Assembly: GCF_041260155.1 (NCBI RefSeq)
Contig: NC_091941.1
Coordinates: forward strand, 26,405,747-26,469,746
Direction of reading: 5' to 3'
Origin: Ptychodera flava
Taxonomy: Eukaryota; Hemichordata; Enteropneusta; Ptychoderidae
DNA length: 64,000 bases
The stretch's first letter is position 1, and each line of letters begins with the position of its first letter. The notes beneath the pieces are model-generated. The model was not told the DNA's origin. It worked only from the letters and a program-made list of their open reading frames with translations, and searched no databases. This document shows positions 1 to 11,077 of this stretch, one piece after another. A program made the position numbers and the translations under genes.

Positions 1-9
1 GGCTGAAAT

Positions 10-17
10 TGACGTCA
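10..17. promoter_or_regulatory. CRE octamer TGACGTCA upstream of Fos
   Basis: An exact palindromic TGACGTCA lies about 350 bases upstream of the predicted Fos start. A half site TGACGTA follows at 86-92. ATF/CREB or Fos-ATF dimers would be expected to bind. Confidence 0.5.
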
Positions 18-301
18 GTGGGTCAAAGGGTGCTACATCTAAATATGCTCAGAAGCGTCTAGATGTCACTAGTGAGATTTAGTCATGACGTATACTTCTA
101 TATATGTTTCTTAATATTGCATCGCTTTTGAAAATGTTTTTAAAGATTGAAGAACTGAAATTTATACTTGATATATTATTTGTCACGCAAGAGGTAAATA
201 ATGTATCCCTGCTAGTTAATCAGCAAAAGGAAGGCGCATAGTATTTTGTTAATTTGATATGCAAAATGAATTCTCCTAACATTCGCACACGTGATCTGAA
301 G

Positions 302-380
302 TGATGTCATGAGCTATTTATATCTTCGGGCTAGCACTATATATTCAGTCAACGGTAAATCCCAGTCAGTGAATGACTCA
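302..380 (+). promoter_or_regulatory. fos: Candidate Fos core promoter (CRE-like site, TATA box, AP-1 site)
   Basis: TATATAT at 338-344 would place transcription start near 368, leaving a 5'UTR of about 180 bases. TGATGTCA (302-309), a one-base variant of the CRE, sits about 60 bases upstream of that start; human FOS has a CRE at about the same distance. An exact TRE, TGACTCA (374-380), lies just inside the transcript. I did not find a convincing serum response element. Confidence 0.5.
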
Positions 381-551
381 TCGAGACAAGCAATAGCATC
401 ACACAAGTCGACAACGTTCCGAGATTTTCTGAGACTACTACAACTAATTTAAATATCCAAGTGTAGACGACACCCAACAACGGATCTCGTTTAAACATTT
501 TAAGGAACCACCGGGAGCCTCAGAAGAGCAAAAATTAGTCATACGACAAAC

Positions 552-689
552 ATGTACAACACACCAGGCACAGTGCAGCATGACTCCGCGACCATGTCGG
601 TAGCGCCGAGCATGCACGACGATGCACAGTTCGTCGTCGCAGACGTTCTGTCTTCGATGGCTACGGGTGTTATCCCAGCCGATGCAAAG
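552..689 (+). CDS. fos: Fos coding exon 1
   Basis: ATG at 552 opens 46 codons ([11 protein letters not shown]...) ending at AAG|GTAGGC, phase 0. Human FOS exon 1 encodes about 47 aa and also ends in phase 0. An internal ATG at 594 is an alternative start. The sequence is Ser/Val/Asp-rich with no domain I can name. Confidence 0.75.
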
Positions 690-3600
690 GTAGGCTTTCC
701 CATCTCTTCGTTGAAGTGCTCTGTTTGAAATAGATTTAGTCAGTAGCCAATCGCTCGAAATGCCGTGCCTTTTTATCAATAAATACGCTTGAGCCGATAG
801 CCCTTGCTGCCTGTGCAATCCAACAGTCGCGCGGTCGCGTGCCCAGGCAGATCGGCAAACCGCAGGTTGTGTACGGAAGTAAACACAGTGCCAGCCCGAA
901 GACCCTCGTTGTATTGTTGTTTGGTTCCAGCTCCCTTCGCACATCCGGTGGAAGTTGGGGGTTCACCTACCGGTCACTCACCTCAAATTTTAATTACGCA
1001 ATAATGACAATGACCTTTTTATACCGGAAATGCAAAGGTTGCAGGCAATTCCGAGAAAAAACCGCGGAAGCATCTGTCGTTTACGCAATAGTCGGCCTGT
1101 CTTACATGCATGCGTACTGTACTCAGTTCGCCAGTTCAGCGATCGCGTTTGGTTGTACCACTGCAGTGCGGTAGCACACGGATATTATTAAGCTTTAGGG
1201 TTACAAATTTTAATATTTCATCAACTTGGATTTATTGGAGCGCTAGATATCATGTACCGAAGAAGAGTAACTCCGTATTCAACCTACTATCGACGCGCGG
1301 TAAGCATATGATCTGAGTCCGTAGTCATATTATGACGTGCCGATAGACTAAACCTCATCATGCGCACACCTGAATTTAAATATTGTAATTTGTCAAGATG
1401 TTTTGCATGTTGAGGTCACGTTTTTTACTATGAACGTACGCATAGATATGGTACGTAAATGCCCGCCAAGCGCGCTTTCGTAGCAAACCAAACTCCTATT
1501 TGCGCTATATATTTTTTTCAAAATACGGTAACATGAAGGCTGAAAACAGAACAGAAAAGGCATGTACTCTATCATCGACCGCGGAGATACCTTCATTGTT
1601 CACGTGGACGAGCAGCTTCTGAAAGCTAGGCCTACAATTTCAAAATCGACTTTCTAATTTTCGCTGTTTGTTCAACTCGGCAGCTTTAATAATCAATGGC
1701 CCTTTTATATTTTTTGTGTAACCAGGATTACACCGAATCAGACGACGTGATGGATATATCGACCTTTGCTCCGTCACTGTTGACAAGCGCGGCCACCTTG
1801 TCCACCATGACGGGCACCACACCAACCAGCGCTCCCAGCGCCAGCCCGTGGGGTTTCAGCAATCAGATGAACAGCATTCCCAACGACAACTTCATCCACG
1901 GCGGCGGATTCACTCCCCCTGTCATCACGAATGCCACCAGCGTCCCCATTGTGACCCGAGGGGTAAGCTCCTCCGTGACTGGCGGATCAGTAAACAATCG
2001 CAGCACCGCCAACAGTGACAGGTCCACAAGAAGCAACAGCTCCTCCCCGGCACCAAGCCTTGCTAGTGACGATGGCAGTTTTGGCAAGGTTAACATGAGC
2101 CTCACCGGCCCGCTCAGGAGAAAGATCCCCGATAATGAGGTGAGTTTTATTTTAATCCCCATACGAAAATACTAAAAAGTTAAAGAAATACAAATAAACT
2201 TGTGAAAAATCAATCATGATTGCATTATAAAGAAACTCAAACCTTACGGAATAAAAGTTAGAAATTGGATCAAGGAAGGTATGTTAGTAAATTCAATCAA
2301 TGCAGGTGTCTCGCCCAACTGTGTCTCCTGTGAAAATTCTTGTCTGAAACCGCAGTCACTTAAATTAGCTTTAGAGGTTTTTTTCATAAGATGTAAGTGG
2401 GCGAGCAGGAAGGTGGTTGAAACTTCAGAGAAGTGCGTTTCACAGAATGTCTGCAATGTTCAAAACAAGGAGATCCAGGCAACACGTGTTTTTAGGCAGG
2501 GGAGCCAATGCACATGTTCAACAATGTCTGATAAACGTGACTAAAACTGCCCCAATGTTACAGTGAATCATTGACTGAAATACAGGGCTCCTGTAAAAAT
2601 GGAGAAAGTTGATTCAGAGCCAGTCAGAGTCATCGCAAAAAAAAGGGTTGACTCATCACTTTTCAGAAACCCACGCATTTATTGGGAGAACATTAGCATT
2701 GCTTGAAATCACAGAGAGGGCATCCTCTCGGCATAATTAATTCTGAGGAGAAAGTGTACAATCGTAGCGGGTAAATTGTAATCAGAATGCCTTAGATTAA
2801 ATCCGGTGGGAAATTGAGGTTAACCTTTGAGTAGTGATAAGTGACAGAAACCTACATAGTGAAACAATTTTTGCTGAGTCATCGCCTTGCCATTGACCTT
2901 TTCCTCAAGACCAGTGCAGACCATACCAGTGCGGGGAAGGGGGGCATCAACACAGTATGTTCTGTACTGCCACTAATTCATTAAGAATATGAAAAATTTA
3001 GTATATTTTGGTGATTTGACATGAGTCATGAAAGATGCTTTAGGTCGTCGACATCTCAAAGTGCGAATTCAATGAACGACAAGGGTCACCTAACGGGTAG
3101 GAGAGTTCCCTGCTCTCCTCTCCTGTTTTTGCGTTGGCGAAAGTTCGGTTAGATTGAACGTACTGATTGGGCGTGTCCGTTTCATTTGGGTGGGGTCTTT
3201 CCACGATCAGCCGCGCCCACCGAATCAAACATGCAGCACCTTTGTTATGAAAAGAAGGGGTACACGTAACGCCCGTGGGCTGGGTGAAAGCATTGTAGAC
3301 TTGATTCGCCTCTGCTCCCACGCCCATTGGAAGGAAACCTCGACCCTCAGTGTCTCAAAATGTCATTTCCGTTCCAAACACTGTGTGATACAGGGTATTA
3401 AATCGTAAATATCACAATAAAAGCTGATTTAGACTAGTTCCTGTTTGAAAACATGACGTCACAGTTAAAGTATACGATAACGTGGAAAAGCTTGAATGAA
3501 ATTGTTATTCGTTGATTGGAAAACACTATCCCTCAAAGATAATCTTAATATGTCCATCGTATTGTCCCTAAAGTCGTTTTTAATAAATAAGAAAATAAAT

Positions 3601-4437
3601 AAGAAAAAGATGAAATGAAATAATCGTGTATTTCACATGTGGTCATTGAAGTGTATAGTTATGTTCGATTTTCATCATAAATCTAAATTTATTTGTCTCT
3701 TGTTCCTAACAGTTAACAGCAATGGAGCGAGAGAAGAGGAAAGTACGCCGTGAGAGAAATAAACTCGCCGCTGCCAAATGTCGCCAGAAGAGAGTAGACC
3801 AGACAAATGAACTAGTCACTGTAAGTATTCATTTTGACAAATATTATTATGCTGCTTATTCTCTCGCCTTTATTGGGTCAAGGTCGTCAGCGCTGTGTGA
3901 TTGTGCCATAGAAAGATTTTCCGAACAAACAGACGCCCTCATGCGTCATGCTTTGTAATTACTCCTTTCTTTCTTTTGCTAAATTTTCGTGTGACTTAGA
4001 CTTGACGATCCTATTCCATTTTATCGTTTCTCCAGGAAACTGAAGTTTGGGAAGAGAAAAACGCAACGCTACAGAACGAAATTGCAAAGTTGGAAAAACA
4101 AAAAGAACAGTTGGAGTTCCTCTTGCAGGCCCACAAGCCCATGTGCAGGGTGGCTCAGAACAACGCCATGAACGTCTTCCCGTCGACCACGTTCTCGTCG
4201 CCCGTCACCTCGACCTTCACGCCGTCGCAGAGTAAATCGAACGCACTCGAAACGCCGACAACCGAGGTGGTGACCCCGACATCGAGTCTGTTTACTTTCA
4301 CCATTGACACGGACACTTTGCCGAGCTCCTCTCTTATCGGCAGCACCGCATCGTGTGGTAGCGAGGCGACAAAGGTAGAGCAAAGCTGTAGTGATATGTC
4401 CAGTCCGGACTCAGTGCACAACCTGATCGCCCTCTAG
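552..4437 (+). CDS. fos: Fos, AP-1 bZIP transcription factor (gene span, 4 coding exons)
   Basis: Predicted CDS joins 552-689, 1726-2139, 3713-3820 and 4036-4437, giving 353 aa. Every intron is GT-AG and phase 0. By family knowledge Fos is nuclear, dimerises with Jun-type partners and binds TGACTCA/TGACGTCA. The basic region (residues about 185-213) has [16 protein letters not shown], including the invariant Asn, AA and Cys. Zipper d positions are L218, W225, L232, L239 and L246, ending in the FOS-like stretch [10 protein letters not shown]. The C-terminus keeps a SLFTF block and ends in LIAL, close to vertebrate FOS (380 aa in human). Exon boundaries match human FOS: a first exon of about 47 codons and a 108-bp basic exon. 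The odd feature is Trp at the second zipper d position. The Fos subfamily assignment is secure from zipper, exon plan and C-terminal tail; exon 1 is the least certain part because its sequence is poorly conserved. Confidence 0.93.
690..1725 (+). other. fos: Fos intron 1
   Basis: GT-AG intron of 1,036 bases. I see no exon, repeat or clear regulatory cluster inside; the short open frames have no codon or family support. Confidence 0.8.
1726..2139 (+). CDS. fos: Fos coding exon 2
   Basis: This exon of 138 codons follows an acceptor at ...AACCAG|GAT and ends at GAG|GTGAGT, phase 0 at both ends. It is Ser/Thr/Pro/Asn-rich and low in charge until the last 15 residues, as expected for the N-terminal regulatory region. 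The tail [10 protein letters not shown] leads into the basic region. Confidence 0.88.
2140..3712 (+). other. fos: Fos intron 2, with AP-1/CRE site cluster
   Basis: GT-AG intron of 1,573 bases. It contains exact AP-1 heptamers at 2649-2655 (TGACTCA), 2875-2881 and 3022-3028 (TGAGTCA), and a CRE at 3454-3461. No other coding content is visible. Confidence 0.75.
2649..3461. promoter_or_regulatory. Candidate intronic AP-1/CRE enhancer in Fos
   Basis: Three TGA(C/G)TCA heptamers fall within 380 bases (2649, 2875, 3022), followed by TGACGTCA at 3454. These are the sites that Fos-containing dimers bind, so an autoregulatory element is plausible. The evidence is motif density alone. Confidence 0.4.
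3713..3820 (+). CDS. fos: Fos coding exon 3 (basic region)
   Basis: This 108-bp exon lies between ...CTAACAG|TTA and ACT|GTAAGT, phase 0/0. It encodes [11 protein letters not shown] then [16 protein letters not shown]. Length and boundaries equal those of human FOS exon 3. The DNA-contact Asn and the redox Cys are present. Confidence 0.96.
4036..4437 (+). CDS. fos: Fos coding exon 4 (zipper and C-terminal domain)
   Basis: The acceptor ...TTTCTCCAG|GAA opens 133 codons ending at TAG (4435-4437). Zipper residues follow [19 protein letters not shown] and end LEFLLQAH. The tail is Thr/Ser/Pro-rich, with [11 protein letters not shown] and a terminal LIAL that resemble the FOS C-terminal activation region. 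Confidence 0.95.
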   Translation, partial: ETEVWEEKNATLQNEIAKLEKQKEQLEFLLQAHKPMCRVAQNNAMNVFPSTTFSSPVTSTFTPSQSKSNALETPTTEVVTPTSSLFTFTIDTDTLPSSSLIGSTASCGSEATKVEQSCSDMSSPDSVHNLIAL

Positions 4438-5890
4438 ACAGGGCCCGGTAGTGAAGCTGGGTCTCCCAGTGCATGTTGGCATGACACTAGGCAGCGCCCT
4501 CCTTAAAAGTTGGCCAGAGTGAATTTACTTACTCAAGTCTTTCAATAGTTCTTTCCATTCGACAATCACCTCTGCTTCATATCATGAAGTGAAACGCAAA
4601 TGAACTGTCCACGTTTGTTTGAATTTAACTCGCAAATGTCTCAATTTCGTATGTCTATATTTCGACAAACTTGAGCTGATATCATCGATCGTCAGTCATT
4701 GTACGCATTTTCACTAATTCACTTTGGCCATACCTTGGAGACTTTTAATGAGGCTTACTTCAAGAACCAGGGACATAAATGCAATTGTTTTATGTGGAGA
4801 TTTTCGCAGTTTCTTTGAGGAACAAGATGTGAAACATGAATATTGGTGGATGGTGCTACTTTTTTGAGACGGAAATGACTATATTTTGAGGTGATTTTGT
4901 ACTGTTTGATAAAGTATTTGTGATGTTGGAGTGATGGTATACTTGCCAAAGACAGAAATGCATCCGATTTTGTAACGGGCAGAAAGAAAATTTAAAAATA
5001 ACCAAAAGTAAAAAAAAACTTAAAACACCAAAACAAAAAAAATCAAACCTCGTTCATGTCAGTGACGTTTGTAAGATTCATTGTAGTGCCATTACCACGC
5101 ATGTCTGCTTTATTCGAGTGTTGGTCACAGTAATATTGTCACGTGACACTGAAATGTCTTTTTATCGATGATGTAATTCCCTCTAGGATAGCTAGCCAAG
5201 GGGTCTTCTCACTTTCTCAGCCATCCCTTCCCAAGAAGTCCAGACTTCTCCGGTGACTAAGTTGAGGGCGTGCTATCTGGCTGTTAGGAAGACTGCAAAC
5301 GAGTCGTACGGTATTTGAGACTTCAGCTTCATAAAATTGAATTGTGATTGGTCAGTATTTGCTTGGGTTTATAAGTTATTAACACTGTCAGTGCTTGTAT
5401 TTATTTATAGATTTATATAATATTTATGTCCAGAATTGCTTTAACAAAACCATTGAATCAATATCTTGTGTGAAACATTCTCACTTTGGTAAAATGTAGA
5501 CGAAGCAGAAGCCGATTTGTCACGTGACTATGCTACTAATTTTCTTGTGATAACTTTACACTATGTCTCAGGTTGATTCAGGTGATTTGTGTATTAACCA
5601 AAGCATAAAACACTGCCTCGTGCGCAAAGGTGTTGATATAAATTGTTGATATTTATCGTCAGAAAACAATTATGTAAATACACATAGCTAGAACGTTACG
5701 TCAGTCTTATTTGTGAGGTTCAGTCTGAATGCCCCCTTCACTGCTGAATTTGTAGCACAACCCTATTGTATTTCACGACATATTGGGACTTCACAGGGAA
5801 GAGTGAGTAAAAATACACATTTGAAATCACGATAGAATTTGTATTCTATGTAAGCGCCAAATGAAAATAAAACTCTGCCGAACGGAATCA
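4438..5890 (+). other. fos: Fos 3'UTR with AU-rich element and poly(A) signal
   Basis: No coding sequence follows the stop. The AATAAA at 5866-5871 is a reasonable poly(A) signal, giving a 3'UTR of about 1.4 kb. A cluster at 5398-5429 contains TTATTTATA, which matches the destabilising AU-rich nonamer known from immediate-early mRNAs, and further ATTTA pentamers. Confidence 0.6.
5398..5429 (+). promoter_or_regulatory. fos: AU-rich instability element in Fos 3'UTR
   Basis: TTATTTATA (5401-5409) fits UUAUUUA(U/A)(U/A) and is flanked by ATTTATATAATATTTATG. Such elements recruit mRNA-decay factors in vertebrate FOS; the same role here is inferred. Confidence 0.5.
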
Positions 5891-8104
5891 GTATTTTATA
5901 GTTTTAATATATAAAGTTTTAAAAAATATGTTTATGTCACATGTAAAATATATATATATATGTTATTTTTACTAGGCAGGTTCCTTTCTTTATCGTTGAA
6001 CTTTGTGTTGCTTCAGCAACCTTTTTATTTCAATGATTTGTCAGTTCAAGTTTGAAGCAGGCCTTCTTTCTTGGTAATTTAATTTTTTATTAAAAGGTGT
6101 TTTATTTTGTCACTAGAATACGTAGCATTGTTTGCGTTGTATTTTTTTTCCTGTTAAATGCGTTCTTTAATTTCTTTTTTCTGTCTTGTCTCTCTGTTGG
6201 CCTCTGCCAGCACTTTTCTCTGTTCCCGTAGACCCTCGAGAGAAAACTCGAGGGTCTGTGGTTCCATGACTGTGTTTTTTTCGGAAATATCCGAACGGCT
6301 GTGTAGGGTTTCTCGTGCATACCCGTTTTTGGCACTTGCAGACGACAAGTGAAGGATCTTCCCGTAAAAAATTATGACGTCATTGCCAACCTGGTGAAAT
6401 ACCTCTCCAAAATCATGACCTTATTTGGCGAAAAAAAAGTGTTGCCTTTGTTCACCTGATGCGGATCACAATCACGTGATCGCCACGTTGTCATCAAGTT
6501 TGTCGTTTAATTACACGGGTATGGACGCGTCCCCTCATTCAAGGTGCAGCCTACCTTCGTTTGGACATTGTAACTTCCCTTCTCGACCTATTGACGTAAC
6601 TGAATATCTTTGTCACGTCGCTTCCTGAACTCACATGTATTTGTCTTGTCTATTTTGGAGAAAATGTCGTTTGGTATTACACTGGTAATCTGTGAATTTT
6701 CTACACTATCGTTTTCCCGCTCAATTAAACACATCGCATGTCCAAGAATATTTTGTTGTGATCGGGGCCCACGAGATTGGTGGCAGCTGATATACGAAAG
6801 AGTACAATATTGATGTTCACTTTTTTAAACAAGGACAATGACTGGGCTTCCGAGCTTTCTTACTTTTTTTCTAACTTTTACAAGAGATGTGTTGTGAAAT
6901 TTTTTTAATTGATTTTTGTCACTGAAAATTGTCAGTGCACAAATTTTGTTATAGAAATGTGGTATAAAAGTGGAAAAAATAAACACTAATTCAAACTTCA
7001 ACCATTCTTGTTTGTGATGTTTATCTCCGAGTTGGTCATTCGACATGTGTGACGTCACGCTTTGATGACGTCGCAACAATCGTTTCCCCACTTTCGGCAG
7101 CTTGGAGGACCTCACTCGTTCACACAACAACATTAAAACGTCACTGATGTCCTTGGCATGAAGCCAACAACGATAAACGAGCACCGATGAAACCTCAAAC
7201 CTCAGTACTGTTTTCCGAGTTGCTGTCGCTATGAAGTGCGTAGATTTTTAGTTCTCGCTGAGTTTTCTGTTTACTCGCAAGTCAAAATAGGGAAGTAGGG
7301 TTTGTGCATCTAGCAGGCGCTCTTTTAATACATATCAGGATCGTGGCCAGGGATGGATGGGCTTGCAAATTCTTCTGGCCCTTCCATCAAATTAGAGAAT
7401 CCCACCAAACAAAACAATTTAAAAACTGGTGACCTCCCGTCGAAGATGATAATAATTTGATGACCCCACACGCCAGTGCTGACAGGAGAGTTCATATCTT
7501 GTATTTATATATTAAGTTCTTTGTATTTCAAGCTACAGCAACTGTGAGTCTTGTCAAAGTTTTCAGTATATATTGGGTCCATGTGTAAACTCGAACTTCT
7601 TAAATCTACTTCCTACCACATTTTTGTTCAGTAACGTGTTCACTAATTTAACTTGTTTATTAATTTGACATGTCAGTGTGTCTCTGATACGCGTTGTTAA
7701 TTGTTGACAATGGAATTTTATCATCAACATTATCGTGACAATGCGGCACACGGATATGCAGTCATTGTTGATAAGCTGAGTACCGGGTATTTCAACACGC
7801 CGTGGGAAGTATACGTAGGAACTGTTGCTGACATTGGCAACAAAGGAAAACAAATGTCAAATGGCTTTGATTTACACAGCCACATTTGGTTTGGCACAAC
7901 AGTCTGTATACATATTTGAATCTGGAAATAAATTCAATTGATAACAATGCAGTGGCAACTACCTGTACACATATACACTTCGTATTGACACAGTTAACGA
8001 AAACGTCACAAGTTTTGTGTAGTGTGCGCTCATTAACCAGTAGGTCGGTTTCACATAGTTTATTGGTTCCCAGCAATTGTAGAAGACTGTCCACATTGAA
8101 ACTC
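5891..8104. other. Intergenic, Fos to repeat region, with CREs
   Basis: No gene is supported. TGACGTCA occurs at 6375-6382 and 7050-7057, the latter with TGACGTCG 16 bases on (7066-7073). A short hairpin (agaccctcgag / ctcgagggtct) spans 6230-6257. A minus-strand frame at 6154-6348 ends in a charged helix-like stretch (LREQRKVLAEANRETRQKK) but has no splice or family support. Confidence 0.5.
7050..7073. promoter_or_regulatory. Paired CRE sites
   Basis: TGACGTCA (7050-7057) and TGACGTCG (7066-7073) start 16 bases apart. They lie about 1.1 kb beyond the Fos poly(A) signal. Function is inferred from the motif only. Confidence 0.35.
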
Positions 8105-8660
8105 CAAATAAAAAATCGGCATCTCCTAAAGCGGTTGTCAAATGGGTTTGATATTTGGTGTACATGACGACCCCAGGGATGATGTAAGTCAGATTTGTTC
8201 AAATCATGATGGTATCACCAATATTTTTTTCAATTTTTTTTATGTCAGTTTTGGTGAAAAACTCTCAGAAATCGCACATCCATAGGTTCAATATGCTTGA
8301 AATGTTGTTTGTAGGTCCATTGGTATGACATTATTCTAATTTGTTTAAATTATGACACCATTAGCATGATTGTACTTTTCGGTAGACTTTTGCCATTTGT
8401 GGTGAAAATCTTCTCAGAAACTGCTTACCAGATTTCTAGAGGTTTCATATTTGCTCTACAGATCCCTCAGGATGGCATAAGATTAATATGTTTAATTTGT
8501 GGCAAACCAAGGATTGATTGTATTTTTGGAACTTCCATTTGTTATTTTTTGGTAAAAACTTCTTCTTTGAAACTGCTTGTGAAGTGTGATAGCTTTGCCT
8601 GTCCCATGTTTGAATATTTAAAATGATTAAGTTTCGAGAGTATAATATACTATGGCTTGT
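8105..8660. repeat. Decayed tandem repeat, period about 150 bp
   Basis: Roughly three and a half degenerate units are visible. Landmarks recur at about 8195, 8338 and 8490 (TTTGTTCAAATCATG, TTTGTTTAAATTATG, TTTAATTTGTGGC). They also recur as CTCAGAAATCGC, TCTCAGAAACTGCTT and CTTTGAAACTGCTT. It looks like an old satellite or minisatellite. Confidence 0.6.
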
Positions 8661-8919
8661 TCTGTGAAAAACTTTCAAATTGTTAAACTTTTCATGAGAA
8701 TTCAATTCTGAGGGTGATATGTACGATTATTGATACATTAAAAGAGAGAGATTTCATACTTTACATATGACCTATGTTGTGAAATATTAGGTTGTTAGTG
8801 GTTTGCACTTCTGACTATTTATTGTTATACGCCACATGCTCATTCCGTGTCGCGATTGGCCAGAATACGTCATGTTACGAGACAATGGATACGTCTTGTC
8901 CCCGCCGGATCGACAAAAG

Positions 8920-8927
8920 TGACGTCA
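8920..8927. promoter_or_regulatory. CRE octamer TGACGTCA
   Basis: Exact palindromic CRE in otherwise featureless intergenic sequence (8661-9351). Confidence 0.3.
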
Positions 8928-9351
8928 GAGGGTATTTTTTGAAAAGCTATTTCCCTAGGGAAATAGTTCTGACTAAATTTGGAAAAGTGCCCGGTCACGT
9001 GACCGTATAGTGTCGTCTGCAGCTTCGCAACAATGGCGGGTGATTAGAACGTGATGTGCGTCCGGGATAGGTGACAACACATTCTCTAAAACAGATTTTC
9101 CAACATTTTCCAATATTCCAACAGCGTAGGAACTTGAACAGCTCATCGACGGAAAAGATTAAAGTGCAACTAAGGATGTCGCTAGGTATGCTTAGAATAT
9201 TTTGGAAAGAAAGTGGTACCACGTACAACTGAAACCGCTGTGAAAACATCGCCCAGTAAACTTGTCACAATGGATTGTTGCGGTACAAAATATCAAAACA
9301 CATTAAAAACTATATAACAATACAACATGAGCATGTGGTGTGTTATAGAAT

Positions 9352-9541
9352 ACCTATAGCCTGGTCTTTATTCGGGCTATAGCGCCCGTCTATTACCCCT
9401 CGTGGCCGTGTGTTACCAGAAACACATCGCCATACCCCTCGGCCTACGGCCTCGGGGGAATAGCGATGTGTTTCTGGTAACACACGGCCCCTCGGGGTAA
9501 TAGACGGGCGCTATAGCCCGAATAAAGACCAGGTTATAGGT
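9352..9541. mobile_element. Long fold-back hairpin element
   Basis: Two nearly perfect inverted arms of about 85 bases (9352-9437 and 9456-9541) begin acctatagcctggtcttta and pair with the reverse complement of the right end. They close on a small CGGCCTACGGCC-type loop. The arms are much more GC-rich than their surroundings. This is typical of a non-autonomous fold-back or MITE; no transposase is present. Confidence 0.8.
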
Positions 9542-10812
9542 GTTTAATATCACCACTAGGCATATCACTCTGAGTAATCATTGCGCTGTGTGGTGTACTC
9601 GTGAACTGTGAATTCGAACGCGAGGTTGTAAACTCAATCATGTCCTGAACTCAGCTTTTGACAATGTGCATGCTCCATTAGTCTGTGTATAGCAGGTAAC
9701 AGGCTCTCGACAGTCCCTCTGGCCTTCTTTGCCTAAGATACCGACGTAGCCACTGTGGAAAGTGCCGTGGAGTAATCACTGATCCCTACAACCGAGAGCC
9801 GAAGGGTTGAGGCTGAGAAGCAGATGTAATTGGCTGTAGCAACATCAGAGCCTGGATATCTATTATTTTGCGGCAAAAGTGTCATGCATATATGTATTGA
9901 GAGGTCAAACTAGGTCATTCCACAGGAGTACGTCGAATTTCCTAAAAACTTCAGAGGTGCACGCTGAACGTGCACCCAAATGCTTTGGCGTCGGCTGCCC
10001 GAAGCCTGACGGAAAGTGGTACTATTGATGTGTATCTCCATCCTCCTATGTTCGAGCTTATAAAACACCATTGGTGCTTTTATAAGTTGTAGAAAAAAAA
10101 AACTTTTAAAAAACATCATATTGGTTTTATAAAAAATCATTTAAAATATCAACAAAAATAAAAACAACATTTTGTTCTTGCAGAACGACGCTTTGCCACA
10201 ACAGTCAAGGGCCTCATTTGACAGTGAATATGTTATTTATAGTACCAAAATTCGTTAGAATAGTGTTTCCCCCCACGGGCACAGTGAAACACGACAGGTC
10301 CCTGTGGGTCATTTATGTATCAAGGGATAAGGCGACACAGGGCAGTTAACAATTTACATTTGTCCTCACTTAAAGGGTAGCAGGCAAGATTTCCCCTTTC
10401 AATCACAACGATATATCCAAATTCAAAAACCTTATGTCATGTATAAATATATGTAATTTTGCACCATAAATTACTGTGAACAAATTATTTCTTATGGCGT
10501 TCTATTAGTCTTGATCGTTGCTACGGGTGAATAAATGTTAAAATGATTAAATTTTATGTTTATAATTTTATACGCCAACATAAATATTCCAATGATGGAC
10601 GGATACTCTAGGCTTCAACAATATTGAGACATCACAAATATTTGTAGGACAGTAACTCAACAATGTAGATGTTTGTAACATTAAAAATCAAATCACATTT
10701 CAAAAAAAAAATCTTTTTTTGCAATGACTGTGTATCATCACACTGCCAAAAATAATTGGATAGATTACACTGTAGAAATACTTTTTGGAAACTAATAAAA
10801 GTTTTATATATA
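9542..10812. other. Intergenic, no feature seen
   Basis: AT-rich sequence with no supported exon, RNA gene or complex repeat. Confidence 0.6.
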
Positions 10813-11077
10813 AACACGATTGGAACTAATTTGAGATAATTGGATAGGGAAGTAATGTCGATTTAATCTACAAATGTAATCTCATCTACTTTTCTATTTG
10901 CATTACATTAGTTCCAATCGTGTTATTTGTACAATAGAGCTCTGGTGCAAAAAACTTTCACTTGTTTTTATGAATAATTTGCAATATTGCAACATTCAGC
11001 TGTACGGCACCTAACGCTTTTGAGAAATTTAATAAAATATAAAAATCCGATTATCCCAAATTAGTTCCAATCGTGTT
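10813..11077. mobile_element. MITE copy 1, AACACGATTGG family
   Basis: Terminal inverted repeats read AACACGATTGGAACTAATTT at the left and the complement AAATTAGTTCCAATCGTGTT at the right. The interior matches a second copy at 18099-18309. Inside is a piece (about 10905-10958) nearly identical to this copy's own right end plus its right flank (about 11060-11114), so the copy has been rearranged. Confidence 0.75.

Noticed and set aside
6154..6348. Minus frame with a coiled-coil-like end
   Set aside because: Short, overlaps a perfect hairpin (6230-6257), and has no supporting exon nearby.
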